Virus record (IMG/VR): IMGVR_UViG_3300005842_000042
Span: 1-25,398 of that record
Source: a virus
Reading direction: 5' to 3' (one strand)
DNA: 25,398 nucleotides
The notes beneath the pieces are model-generated. The model saw nothing but the letters and a program-made list of their open reading frames with translations. It searched no databases and was not told where the DNA came from. Each line of letters starts with the position of its first letter. Position 1 is the first letter of the stretch. A program made the position numbers and the translations under genes. Shown here one piece after another: positions 15,025 through 21,893 of this stretch.

Positions 15025-15432
15025 ATGGCAAATTTCGTTTACGACAAGGCCCGAGAATCGTTTCTCAAGGCTGAAATCAACATTACCTCGGACAACATCA
15101 AGGTCGTACTGTGCTCGTCGGGCTACACGGCGAATGCCTCAACCGATCAGTTCCTCTCCGATATCTCGGGCGGGAATCGGATCGCGACGACGGCTAACCT
15201 GGCGAGCAAAACGACCACGGCTGGAGTGTTCGACGCGGCTGATACCGTATGGTCTGCCGTCGCTGGTGGCAGCACCGGAACGCAAGCGGTGATCTATCAG
15301 GACACGGGCAGCGCTGCTACGTCGCGGTTGATCGCCAACATAAACGTGGCTACGAACCTGCCCGTTACCAGCAACGGCTCGGATATCGACATGATCTGGG
15401 ACAATGGTAGCAATAAAATTCTGAAATTGTAG
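15025..15432 (+). CDS. Putative virion structural / minor tail protein
   Basis: 135 residues, starting ANFVYDKARESFLKAEINITSDNIKVVLC. This opening and the later TDQFLSDI, TTTAGVFDAADTVW, AVIYQDTGSA and DIDMIWDNGSNKILKL segments are typical of a small beta-rich protein found next to tail genes in many phages, where it is usually listed as a structural protein of unknown role. It follows the tape measure. The shared 26-nt leader with the tail tube gene suggests high expression and a place in the virion. Confidence 0.72.
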   Translation: MANFVYDKARESFLKAEINITSDNIKVVLCSSGYTANASTDQFLSDISGGNRIATTANLASKTTTAGVFDAADTVWSAVAGGSTGTQAVIYQDTGSAATSRLIANINVATNLPVTSNGSDIDMIWDNGSNKILKL

Positions 15433-15455
15433 TGCTATATGTTCCGTTTGTAACC

Positions 15456-15461
15456 TATAAT
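15456..15461 (+). promoter_or_regulatory. -10 box for HNH moron
   Basis: A perfect TATAAT lies six bases before the ATG at 15468, which would put the transcription start at or next to the A of the start codon (leaderless message). No good -35 hexamer was found at 16-18 nt, so the promoter may be weak or use an activator. Confidence 0.45.
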
Positions 15462-15467
15462 GGTTGC

Positions 15468-16043
15468 ATGGTGATACGTGATTACGCGGAGAAGGAATGC
15501 GGTTCATGTGGAATAAAGTTTAAGCCCAACAGCGGCAGGCAGAGGTTTTGTTCTGGATGCGGTAGGCGCGGCACTACGGTTTGCGCGCACTGCGGCGCAA
15601 GCTTCCACCCGAAGGGGAGTTCGCACGGGGTCTATTGCTCTGTTCAATGCTGTGCATTGGGACGATCTCGGACTGATATGGCAAAGCGGGAATGTCCGAA
15701 ATGTGGGAAGCCGTTTAAGCCATCTTCAGCGATTCAGATCGGATGCTCGCGGGTCTGCGGATATGCGCTGAGAAAAGCTAAGCGTAAGGTTAGGACATGC
15801 CCGGTCTGCAATGTAGAGTTTTGGAATAAGCACTATCACCAAGCGACATGCTCAAGGGAATGCGGCGGCGTGCTACGCCAAAGATCCCTGTTGGCCTACG
15901 AGACCGTCCACCACATCAACGGCAACCGAGCCGACAACCGAATCGAAAACCTGCAACTCCGGGCTGGCAAGCACGGTCCTGGGCAAGCTTTCTGCTGTGC
16001 TGACTGCGGATCGCATAACGTCGTTCCGATCAGCCTGAAGTAG
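15468..16043 (+). CDS. Zinc-rich HNH endonuclease
   Basis: ATG at 15468 chosen over an open frame back to 15432, which has no ribosome-binding site; 191 residues. Cys pairs C11/C14, C28/C31, C39/C42, C57/C61, C76/C79, C93/C97, C111/C114 and C128/C132 form a chain of zinc ribbons or treble clefs. The nuclease motif follows: VHHINGNRADNRIENLQL (H148-H149, N151, N157, N161) and a final C177-x2-C180 pair. This is the HNH_3 type common in free-standing phage homing endonucleases. It probably spreads by cutting phage genomes lacking it. It is unrelated in layout to the HNH gene at 3291. Confidence 0.87.
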   Translation: MVIRDYAEKECGSCGIKFKPNSGRQRFCSGCGRRGTTVCAHCGASFHPKGSSHGVYCSVQCCALGRSRTDMAKRECPKCGKPFKPSSAIQIGCSRVCGYALRKAKRKVRTCPVCNVEFWNKHYHQATCSRECGGVLRQRSLLAYETVHHINGNRADNRIENLQLRAGKHGPGQAFCCADCGSHNVVPISLK

Positions 16044-16052
16044 CGCTAGAAT
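16024..16052 (+). promoter_or_regulatory. Possible promoter for the 81-residue gene
   Basis: TTCCGA (16024-16029), a 17-nt spacer and TAGAAT (16047-16052) make a plausible sigma70-type promoter overlapping the end of the HNH gene. A start near 16059 would leave a leader of about 20 nt containing AGGA before the ATG at 16080. Confidence 0.4.
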
Positions 16053-16079
16053 AGTCTGGGCTAAAGGACCGCCTAGATC

Positions 16080-16325
16080 ATGCCGATAGATGCTCGTATG
16101 GAACGTTCTTTGCAGATCACGCAAGCTATTCACTCCGCTATCCGCGAGTCGGGAGATTCGCAAAACTGGAACGCCCCGCAATTTGCGCAGGCCAGAAATC
16201 TGACCGATGGGCTTGTGTGGGATTTCGAGTCGTGGGGAGACACGTTGACCGCATTGCGGAATGGGATCCCGCGCGAGTGGATACCAGAGGCGATGGCGAT
16301 TGGCGGGGGTGACGTGCTCCGATGA
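16080..16325 (+). CDS. Hypothetical protein, 81 residues
   Basis: ATG at 16080, with AGGA about 11 bases upstream. The protein has an N-terminal amphipathic helix (ERSLQITQAIHSAIRESG), a middle with NWNAPQFAQARNLTDGLVWDFESWG, and a REWIPEAMAIGGGDVLR tail. No family recognised. Its stop overlaps the start of a 24-codon hydrophobic ORF (ATGA), and a terminator closes the unit. This fits an independently expressed moron downstream of the HNH gene. Confidence 0.6.
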   Translation: MPIDARMERSLQITQAIHSAIRESGDSQNWNAPQFAQARNLTDGLVWDFESWGDTLTALRNGIPREWIPEAMAIGGGDVLR

Positions 16326-16396
16326 CCGGGAGGCTGATTCTCCTAGCTGCCCTAGTTGTGATTTGCACGGCCATCATTGAGTACTCGCAGCCGTAG
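16322..16396 (+). CDS. 24-residue hydrophobic peptide
   Basis: ATG at 16322 overlaps the previous stop (ATGA). The translation is MTGRLILLAAL followed by VVICTAIIEYSQP: a single membrane-spanning segment of about 16 residues after a positively charged N-terminus. It lacks a cleavage site and is followed within 35 nt by a terminator. It could be a small membrane peptide such as a toxin, superinfection-exclusion factor or holin-like peptide, or a chance ORF. The tight coupling is the main support. Confidence 0.4.
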   Translation: MTGRLILLAALVVICTAIIEYSQP

Positions 16397-16430
16397 CACG
16401 CCGAGAGACTTAAAAATACAAGACCGAACA

Positions 16431-16456
16431 AGCCGCCTGTGTATTAGGCGGCTTTT
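16431..16456 (+). terminator. Rho-independent terminator
   Basis: AGCCGCC (16431-16437) pairs with GGCGGCT (16447-16453) around a 9-nt loop and runs into TTTT at 16453-16456. It ends the HNH/81-residue/24-residue island and would also stop late tail transcription unless read through or antiterminated. Confidence 0.85.
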
Positions 16457-16483
16457 CTGCGTCTGCGCGTTCACTGGAGTCAT

Positions 16484-16954
16484 ATGGCAAACGAAATAAG
16501 AGTAAAGCCGATCGCGAAAGCTACGTTCACTTGCACGCTCGCGTCCCTTGCGAGCGGCAGCGGGCGGCAGTCAACGATGATCGCCAATAGCAACAACTAC
16601 CCCGCCGCACTCATCACGATGAAGATCACGACCGGAGCGTCTGCGCCTACAGCAGGTAACGCGTACGAGATCTACTTACTGCGGGGGGACGACGCGAGTT
16701 CATCGACGTACCGAACCGACGGGGCGGGTGCGAGCGATGCGGCATTGTCGATAGTGAACGCGCAGTTATTGGGAACGATTGCCCTGAGCGCTTCGACTAA
16801 CACAGCGTTTTATGGGGAGTTCGACACCTCTCCGCTTGGTCCACTTGGCCCGGAATGGGGCATAGCCGTCAAGAACGCCAGCACGCAAGCGCTCAACAGC
16901 ACCGAAGGTAATCACCTGAAGGGCTATGTCTATTACATCCCAGAAGTCCAGTAG
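16484..16954 (+). CDS. Putative tail/virion structural protein
   Basis: 156 residues, with GGAG a few bases before the ATG. It is beta-rich, with Ser/Thr/Ala-rich strands (ATFTCTLASLASGSGRQS, PAALITMKITTGASAPTAGNAYEIYLLRGDD) and a GYVYYIPEVQ end. The composition and neighbours (structural protein at 15025, hub protein at 16958) suggest a decoration or tip-associated protein. No enzyme motif and no membrane segment seen. It is the first gene after the terminator, so it needs read-through or a promoter I did not find. Confidence 0.65.
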   Translation: MANEIRVKPIAKATFTCTLASLASGSGRQSTMIANSNNYPAALITMKITTGASAPTAGNAYEIYLLRGDDASSSTYRTDGAGASDAALSIVNAQLLGTIALSASTNTAFYGEFDTSPLGPLGPEWGIAVKNASTQALNSTEGNHLKGYVYYIPEVQ

Positions 16955-16957
16955 TTA

Positions 16958-18739
16958 ATGTCTAAGCCCAACCGCCAAAAGCCTCCGCTGCCTGTACTGA
17001 ATCGCAAGAGTTCCCTTGCGCGCGGGCTCGTATTGGCGATTCCGTTCAGCGAGCACGGCGGTAACACGTTCCGCGATTTGGCGTACAGAAAGTTCGCCAC
17101 CGGAACGGGTGGGCCATCTTCTATCGTCACGCCGTTCGGACGCGGCTTACTGTTCGATGGATCGACGCAGTTATTGACCGTGCCGAAAGGCGGTGCGCTT
17201 GATAATCTGACAACCCTGTCGATATCGTTCAGGGTCATGATGCCGACTTATGCCGGAAGCAAGGGCATACTTTCAAAGGGGGTGGGCGGCTGGGTCGTTT
17301 ACTCGACTGCCTCAAATAGGATCGGGCTTTTTCGGAACACTTCTGGAGGCTTCGTTCAAAATGAAGCCGCGTCTGCTCTGGTTAATGGTGTATGGGTCGA
17401 TCTGCTCGTTACCCATGACGGAGGGATTGTCGGTGCTAACGTCATCAAGTGGTACATCGATGGAGTCTTACAGACGGCATCTTTTGCTGTTTCGAGCGGT
17501 ACTGCCATCACGGCGTCGGACAGCACGCTTGACCTGATCGTAGCCGACGGGAATCCCGGAGACGGAATCGGCAAGGCGAATATCAATTTCGCCGACCTGA
17601 AAATATGGAATCGGGTACTGACCGGAACGGAGATCGAGACTCTATATTCCGATCCCTATAGGCTCTACCGGGCAACGAAACTACAGCCTGGGGGCAAATT
17701 TGCAACTACGCTGTACCCTTCGGGCATTGCCTCAGTTGAAGCATTTGGAACAGCATCCATATACCGTCAGGGGACGCTGTATCCAAGCGGAATCGCGTCG
17801 GATGAGGCGTTCGGAACTTCCGCTTTCGGGCAAAATCAAACCGTAACCGCATCGGGCATCGCTTCGGCTGAAGCATTCGGCACAGCGGCGCTCGTAGATC
17901 CGACAGCAACACAGACCATTACGGTCACTGCTGGCATTGCATCGACTGAAGCGTTCGGCACCACGTTCCTAATCCAAGGCGGCCGGCAGACGGTATTGCC
18001 GATGGGTATCGATAGCGGAGAGGCGTTCGGCTTCCCGCGATTCGTGCGGGGTTCAGCGTTCGAGCCCATCAGCGTCAAGATCAACGGTACGGTGCAGCCG
18101 ATCCGAAACGGGAGCCTGAACATCACGGCCACCCTCAACTCTCGGGGCGCTGCGACCTTCGATATTCTCTGGGATCTGACGTCGATATGCGCGGCATCAC
18201 CCGCGACGATGACGGTTCCAGTAGTCGGGCAGTACGTGGAGGTGTATGAGAATCAGCGCAAGGAATTTGCAGGCTGGCTGGAATCACTCACGCGGAAAGT
18301 CGTCCCGCAATCACCGCTGTTGCATCAGTGGTCGTGCTCTTGCGTAGACATGATCAGCCTCTTAGACCGCCACGTATTCACGGGCACATGGACAGCCGGA
18401 ACTTCAGTGGCAGCGATCATTCTAGACATCGTAAGCAGCGGACTAGCAGGCGAGAGCGTGACGAGAGCACACGTCAGCACTTCGGCGGTACTCACGGCAG
18501 ACTTGAAGAAAGAGAACGCGACCATTAGCGAGTTATTGAACGCGCTGCGCGATCTATGCGGCGGGCAGTGGTGGCTCGACTATAACCGCGATCTACACTT
18601 CGCAGTGGCTGGAGATGGCGACACCGCACCGTACGCATTCACATCGGGCGATCACTTCTTCCAAGATATGTCGATCAACACGGACGGCTCGGGATTCGCT
18701 ACTTCGGTGATTGTGCGGAGCGATCAGAACTTAGGCTGA
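16958..18739 (+). CDS. Tail tip/hub protein, N-terminal part (LamG + repeats + hub domain), apparently truncated
   Basis: 593 residues in three parts. Residues about 20-240 are a LamG/concanavalin-like jelly roll (RGLLFDGSTQLLTVP, LSISFRVMM, KWYIDGVLQ, LKIWNRVLTGTEIETLY), probably carbohydrate-binding. Residues about 252-362 hold five tandem units with consensus GIASxEAFGT. Residues about 368-593 are the start of a phage tail-hub or baseplate-type domain (EPISVKINGTV, GQYVEVYENQRKEFAGWLES, ISELLNALRDLCGGQWWLDYNRDL). The reading stops abruptly at NTDGSGFATSVIVRSDQNLG, mid-domain; the TGA comes from the acceptor stem of the minus-strand tRNA-like gene. The missing part continues at 19359. Confidence 0.82.
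   Translation: MSKPNRQKPPLPVLNRKSSLARGLVLAIPFSEHGGNTFRDLAYRKFATGTGGPSSIVTPFGRGLLFDGSTQLLTVPKGGALDNLTTLSISFRVMMPTYAGSKGILSKGVGGWVVYSTASNRIGLFRNTSGGFVQNEAASALVNGVWVDLLVTHDGGIVGANVIKWYIDGVLQTASFAVSSGTAITASDSTLDLIVADGNPGDGIGKANINFADLKIWNRVLTGTEIETLYSDPYRLYRATKLQPGGKFATTLYPSGIASVEAFGTASIYRQGTLYPSGIASDEAFGTSAFGQNQTVTASGIASAEAFGTAALVDPTATQTITVTAGIASTEAFGTTFLIQGGRQTVLPMGIDSGEAFGFPRFVRGSAFEPISVKINGTVQPIRNGSLNITATLNSRGAATFDILWDLTSICAASPATMTVPVVGQYVEVYENQRKEFAGWLESLTRKVVPQSPLLHQWSCSCVDMISLLDRHVFTGTWTAGTSVAAIILDIVSSGLAGESVTRAHVSTSAVLTADLKKENATISELLNALRDLCGGQWWLDYNRDLHFAVAGDGDTAPYAFTSGDHFFQDMSINTDGSGFATSVIVRSDQNLG
17711..18044 (+). repeat. Five tandem coding repeats (GIASxEAFGT)
   Basis: Five degenerate units of about 22-26 codons within the tail tip protein. 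Each has the core GIAS-x-EAFGT; the fifth is diverged to GIDSGEAFGF. DNA copies vary at third positions, so they are old and under protein-level constraint. They link the LamG domain to the hub domain, probably as an extended stalk. Confidence 0.85.
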
Positions 18740-18826
18740 TGTGCGGGATTCGAACCCGCGTAGCTCAGTTTCTCAAGAGCGGAGGCTCAAAGCGGCCCCT
18801 GGCTTTAACCACTCGTCCAACATCAG
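18735..18826 (-). tRNA. Class II (long variable arm) tRNA-like gene, anticodon uncertain
   Basis: On the minus strand, CTGATGT (from 18826) pairs perfectly with ACATCAG (ending 18736). T8, G9 and a D-loop GAGTGGTTAAA follow. The T arm is GCGGG-TTCGAAT-CCCGC. The variable arm GCTC/GAGC is long, as in tRNA-Ser or Leu. The anticodon stem GGGGC/GCCTC encloses eight bases (CGCTTTGA) instead of seven, the usual U33 position is not a T, and the D stem has a mismatch. CCA is not encoded. It may be degenerate or non-canonical. It overlaps the last codons of the upstream tail gene. Confidence 0.72.
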
Positions 18827-18831
18827 CCTGG

Positions 18832-18847
18832 CTCAATTATAACCAAT
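18832..18847 (-). repeat. 16-bp direct repeat, copy 1, containing TATAAT before the tRNA
   Basis: Matches 19345-19360 at 15 of 16 bases. On the minus strand it contains TATAAT at 18841-18836, ending ten bases before the tRNA 5' end, so it is a likely tRNA promoter -10 box. The TAA stop of the adjacent minus-strand gene lies inside it. Confidence 0.65.
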
Positions 18848-19124
18848 ATGGAGACTTAGCAAATAATCGGCTGATCTCCAGAGAGTGGCCGCCATCAATT
18901 TTTACGATGCGTGCCTGCCCACTTTCAAACAGATACCGCACTTCGTCATCATCGACCATCGAGGGATGCGCCAAGGCGTAGAAATCTTCAGGTAGTTTCC
19001 GATTCTTTAGGTCTAGGCATCTTTTGACGGCTTCCTTGCAGTCTACTGAATATGCGTTACAGGCAGCCCATATCGCCGGATATTTAGCCGCAGCCTCTGG
19101 GGTAATCTTCATGGGGGCTACCAC
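18837..19124 (-). CDS. Hypothetical protein on insert, about 91-95 residues
   Basis: A minus-strand ORF that may start at GTG 19124 (95 residues, overlapping the upstream gene stop) or ATG 19112 (91 residues, MKITPEAAAKYP). It is largely helical (PEAAAKYPAIWAACNAYS, CKEAVKRCLDLKNR), then KLPEDFYALAHPSMVDDDEVRYLFESGQARIVKIDGG. No family recognised. It lies downstream of the winged-helix gene with overlapping ends, so the two form a small operon running against the tail genes. Its stop is inside the putative tRNA promoter. Confidence 0.62.
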   Translation of the reverse strand: MVAPMKITPEAAAKYPAIWAACNAYSVDCKEAVKRCLDLKNRKLPEDFYALAHPSMVDDDEVRYLFESGQARIVKIDGGHSLEISRLFAKSPYWL

Positions 19125-19342
19125 TCCCCCATCGGAGCGGCTACCGATTCGTAAAGCGCACGGCCCGCTTCCGTAATTACAAAGCGGTCTGGATATAGCG
19201 TGCGCTCTTGGCTAGCGTGAGTGGCGAGAAGTCCGGCAGAGACAATGCGGTCGAGGCTGGCGTATGCGGGCCGTGTCTGCTGGTGCATCCCGGTAGTAGC
19301 GGCATCCTCAAGTGCGAATAGTTCGTACGGCTTAAGTTCCAC
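19118..19342 (-). CDS. Small winged-helix-like protein on insert
   Basis: GTG start at 19342, 74 residues. The helix MELKPYELFALEDAA is followed by RPAYASLDRIVSAGLLATHA (a recognition-helix-like segment) and TLYPDRFVITEAGRALYESVAA, whose RFVITEAGRALYE wing is characteristic of small winged-helix proteins. It may bind DNA or RNA. A TATGAT box at 19354-19349 ends six bases before the start codon, so its message would be leaderless. It is the first gene of the minus-strand pair in the insert. A different overlapping frame from 19359 looks like a shadow. Confidence 0.62.
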   Translation of the reverse strand: MELKPYELFALEDAATTGMHQQTRPAYASLDRIVSAGLLATHASQERTLYPDRFVITEAGRALYESVAAPMGEW

Positions 19343-19344
19343 CC

Positions 19345-19360
19345 CTCAATCATAACCAAT
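19345..19360 (-). repeat. 16-bp direct repeat, copy 2, containing TATGAT before the winged-helix gene
   Basis: Copy of 18832-18847 with one difference. On the minus strand TATGAT at 19354-19349 lies six bases before the GTG start at 19342. On the plus strand its last two bases supply the AT of the ATG at 19359 used by the downstream half of the tail gene. Confidence 0.65.
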
Positions 19361-20477
19361 GGGCGACATCATAAGGTACACCGAAACGACGACCATGGAC
19401 GGCGTTGCGTTCAGCGTCTCCACGGTCAACGCGATGTCGTTCAGGCCCGACGTCACGCTGGATGATGTCGCCGTGCAGCTTCTGACCGAGGGCGACGATG
19501 CTCCGGGGCAGGCTAGTTGGTATTGGCAACCCGACGGGCATTCCGTCTATCGTGGCGATGCGGTTCCGCCAGATGCGGGAGTAGTGCTCGTAATCGACTA
19601 CGAAGCAGAGATATCGAACGCGGTTGAGGTTTCTACGCCATTCGTTATCACGGACCAAAGCGCGAACAATCGCACAGGTGACTATGTGCGCGTGGTGGAC
19701 GTCAAGGGGCTGACCGACGCGTCCCAAGCGCAGGCCATCGCATCGGGTATCGCTCGTCGCGCATCGGTGATACCGGAGAAGGTGACGTATACCCACTTCG
19801 GCTCCAACTGGCAACCGGGGCAAGTGCAGTCGATCAACCTGCCCGACTACGATCTGGTCGGCGACTACCTCGTAACTCAGATCGTCAGCACGAGCAAAGA
19901 CGGCACAGAGATTGACCCGAACGGGACGGAGAGCCAAGGCCGCGGGTCGTCTTTCACGCGGCAGATCGAATTACTGAAGATCCAAGACGCGGCGATTCAG
20001 GATCCAGCGGCGACCGATCCCGGTATTCCGGCAACGTCGTACGACGGTTCGTGGACGTCATATAACGAGCGTATCGTCTCACAGAGTGCTGTAGCGGCTC
20101 CACAGGCTCAGTACGAAACCGCTCCGTTCGCTCTCGGCGTAGGCGGGTCGCTCACTGGAGGGGTTAGCTCAAGCAATCAGCATATTGTGCAATTTAGCGG
20201 AAACGCCATGATCGCGATTGCGCATATCACTACGCCAGCAACAGGCCAGAACGTCAAACTGGACATATTGCGAAATGGTCTGACGATCTTCAGTTCAAAG
20301 ATTACTGTTCCGGCTGGCTCAACGAGCGTGGTCACAAGTAGGGCGTTTATCGGCGCGCCGAGGCCGTACCGCCTCAAGCAATACGACAAGTTGCGCGCGG
20401 TCCTTACCTACCAAACTTCAGAACTGACCGTGACCGGAGCATCTGGCGTTTCCCTCTTCTTGGTGATATCCCGCTAA
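19359..20477 (+). CDS. Tail hub protein, C-terminal part
   Basis: 372 residues from an ATG at 19359 that has no Shine-Dalgarno. It opens directly in a beta strand (GDIIRYTETTTMDGVAFSVSTVNAM) and continues ASWYWQPDGHSVYR, VVLVIDYEAE, an ASQAQAIASGIARRA helix and WQPGQVQSINLPDYDLVGDYLVTQI. This order matches the second half of phage tail hub or baseplate-type proteins whose first half is the end of the gene at 16958. Residues about 240-372 are a jelly-roll-like tail domain (VKLDILRNGLTIF, LKQYDKLRAVLTY). The two parts could still assemble as separate chains if both are translated. Confidence 0.78.
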   Translation: MGDIIRYTETTTMDGVAFSVSTVNAMSFRPDVTLDDVAVQLLTEGDDAPGQASWYWQPDGHSVYRGDAVPPDAGVVLVIDYEAEISNAVEVSTPFVITDQSANNRTGDYVRVVDVKGLTDASQAQAIASGIARRASVIPEKVTYTHFGSNWQPGQVQSINLPDYDLVGDYLVTQIVSTSKDGTEIDPNGTESQGRGSSFTRQIELLKIQDAAIQDPAATDPGIPATSYDGSWTSYNERIVSQSAVAAPQAQYETAPFALGVGGSLTGGVSSSNQHIVQFSGNAMIAIAHITTPATGQNVKLDILRNGLTIFSSKITVPAGSTSVVTSRAFIGAPRPYRLKQYDKLRAVLTYQTSELTVTGASGVSLFLVISR

Positions 20478-21676
20478 TGCCCTATCCAGTTACCACGGCG
20501 TACGAGATTGACGTAGCGCGTGCAGCGGGAGTCGCCGCTTCGTTCGGGGAGAAAGCTGCGATCGCCACGTATGGCGGGGCCGTTTACACTACGGCCTTTG
20601 ACTTGACGGTGCCGCAGGGGACGTTCTACATCTACAAATCGCTTGACGGTGGCATCACATGGAGCCCAATAACTACAGGGATCGAGTCAGATCAGATCGG
20701 ATCGGATTACTACTGGGATGGCACCTCCAGCGTGTTTTATTTTGCCGTGCGAAAGGCAGTAGGTGCGCTGATTGAGGTAGTTGCAGGATCGTTCAACATG
20801 GCGACCGAGACCATAACCACGATTCCCAATCTGACGGGCGTCGAGAATGGCGATAACTATGTGCGATACGCACGCGGAGCGTACTACGTTCTCCATTTGG
20901 CTAACCCTGGATCCGTGCCGTCTGTATCGTATTCATCCGGGGCGGCGTGGACCACTGTACCGCTAGGCTCTGGAATGGGGGGAGCGAACTACGCGGTTGC
21001 TGGAGCGTGCGTTGATGACGCAGGCCGCGTGCATGTATTCCACAAGCATGTAGGGGCATCTCTGAATGTTGGACATAGCATTGTGGATGGAACTACCCTC
21101 AGCGGCCCGGACTGGGTATCGGTTGGACTTACCACATCTAGACTATCCCCACAGAGTGTACAGTTCTCTCAAGGCCATCTAATGTATTGGTGTCGAGTTG
21201 ACAGAATAGATGGCTTCCAAGACTGGCTCGCGCTGTATTCGGACACGGCGGAACTGAGCGCCCCGTTAACGAGCGAGGGTGGATTTAACTTTAACTGGAC
21301 TACGTACTTCATCGAGCAGAGTCCCAATGCTGGTGGATATGCGAAGTCTGGAGATGTCGTAGTTACTCCGACGGGGTTCACTCTGTTTTGGGGGTCTCGC
21401 GGAACCAGCGGGATCGAGCGGAAGATGAAGTATCTCGTGGCTGACGACCTCGGGAGCATCCCGCCTGAAGTGATCTTCTGGGATGGCGGAGATCCAGCTA
21501 ACGACTTCTTCGACTGCTCCGCGCGACTCCTAGACGACGGAGAGTACCACGCAGTGTTCGCTCCAGACTGGAGCGGTGGATTCACGCACCAGTTCGGGGC
21601 TTGGGATAACTGGTGGCTAAATCCGTACGCTGGCGGTGCGATCCCGTCCAGTGGAATCTTGAACTACGCATATTGA
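20477..21676 (+). CDS. Asp-box beta-propeller protein, probable receptor-binding protein
   Basis: ATG at 20477 overlaps the previous stop (TAATG); 399 residues. Residues about 55-62 (SLDGGITW) are a perfect Asp-box (S-x-D-x-G-x-T-W), the hairpin signature of sialidase/BNR propellers. Weaker versions follow (SYSSGAAW, GPDWVSVGL). The rest is repeating four-stranded blades (YYVLHLANPG, VHVFHKHVG, TPTGFTLFWGSRGTSG). Sialidase catalytic residues cannot be assigned. The position after the hub proteins and the lack of a signal peptide suggest a virion-borne sugar-binding or depolymerising protein. Confidence 0.72.
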   Translation: MPYPVTTAYEIDVARAAGVAASFGEKAAIATYGGAVYTTAFDLTVPQGTFYIYKSLDGGITWSPITTGIESDQIGSDYYWDGTSSVFYFAVRKAVGALIEVVAGSFNMATETITTIPNLTGVENGDNYVRYARGAYYVLHLANPGSVPSVSYSSGAAWTTVPLGSGMGGANYAVAGACVDDAGRVHVFHKHVGASLNVGHSIVDGTTLSGPDWVSVGLTTSRLSPQSVQFSQGHLMYWCRVDRIDGFQDWLALYSDTAELSAPLTSEGGFNFNWTTYFIEQSPNAGGYAKSGDVVVTPTGFTLFWGSRGTSGIERKMKYLVADDLGSIPPEVIFWDGGDPANDFFDCSARLLDDGEYHAVFAPDWSGGFTHQFGAWDNWWLNPYAGGAIPSSGILNYAY

Positions 21677-21683
21677 GGCAACC

Positions 21684-21893
21684 ATGGCAACCGAAGCAAT
21701 CATCTATTTCGAGGATCTGAAAGCAGCCCCAAAGCGCTGCGATGCTCCAGATGTGGAGTCACCCGACGGCATCTGTCCGAACATGACGTTCGGCGGTGCA
21801 AAGGTGATCCCATTCAAATGGACGCTCTGCGCGAAGCACCGCAACGATAAGACCGTGCAGGCCATCTGCGCGGCGCTAGAACCCCTCAATTAA
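21684..21893 (+). CDS. Small hypothetical Cys/His protein
   Basis: 69 residues; AGG lies shortly before the ATG. The sequence YFEDLKAAPKRCDAP, GICPNMTFGG and WTLCAKHRNDK has three cysteines and one histidine that could bind zinc, followed by a short helix. It follows the receptor-binding gene by 7 nt and probably belongs to the same transcript. Family not recognised. Confidence 0.65.
   Translation: MATEAIIYFEDLKAAPKRCDAPDVESPDGICPNMTFGGAKVIPFKWTLCAKHRNDKTVQAICAALEPLN

Larger units (their letters stand above)
18737..19361. mobile_element. Putative ~625-bp insert splitting the tail hub gene
   Basis: The tail protein ends mid-domain at 18736 and its logical continuation starts at about 19362. 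Between them lie only minus-strand elements: a tRNA-like gene and two small genes, the latter flanked by 16-bp direct repeats. No transposase, recombinase or terminal inverted repeat is visible. Boundaries are approximate. I infer a passive insertion or a cassette acquired by recombination. Confidence 0.6.

Noticed and set aside
17711-18044. CRISPR-like array
   Set aside because: The repeats are in-frame protein repeats with diverged DNA and lie inside a coding gene.
18737-19361. Group I intron or intein interrupting the tail hub gene
   Set aside because: No group I core or intein motif is visible on the plus strand, the content is a minus-strand tRNA and genes, and the upstream frame ends at once in TGA. 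Only an RNA test would exclude splicing fully.
18737-19361. Insertion sequence
   Set aside because: No transposase, no terminal inverted repeats and no obvious target-site duplication at the outer ends.
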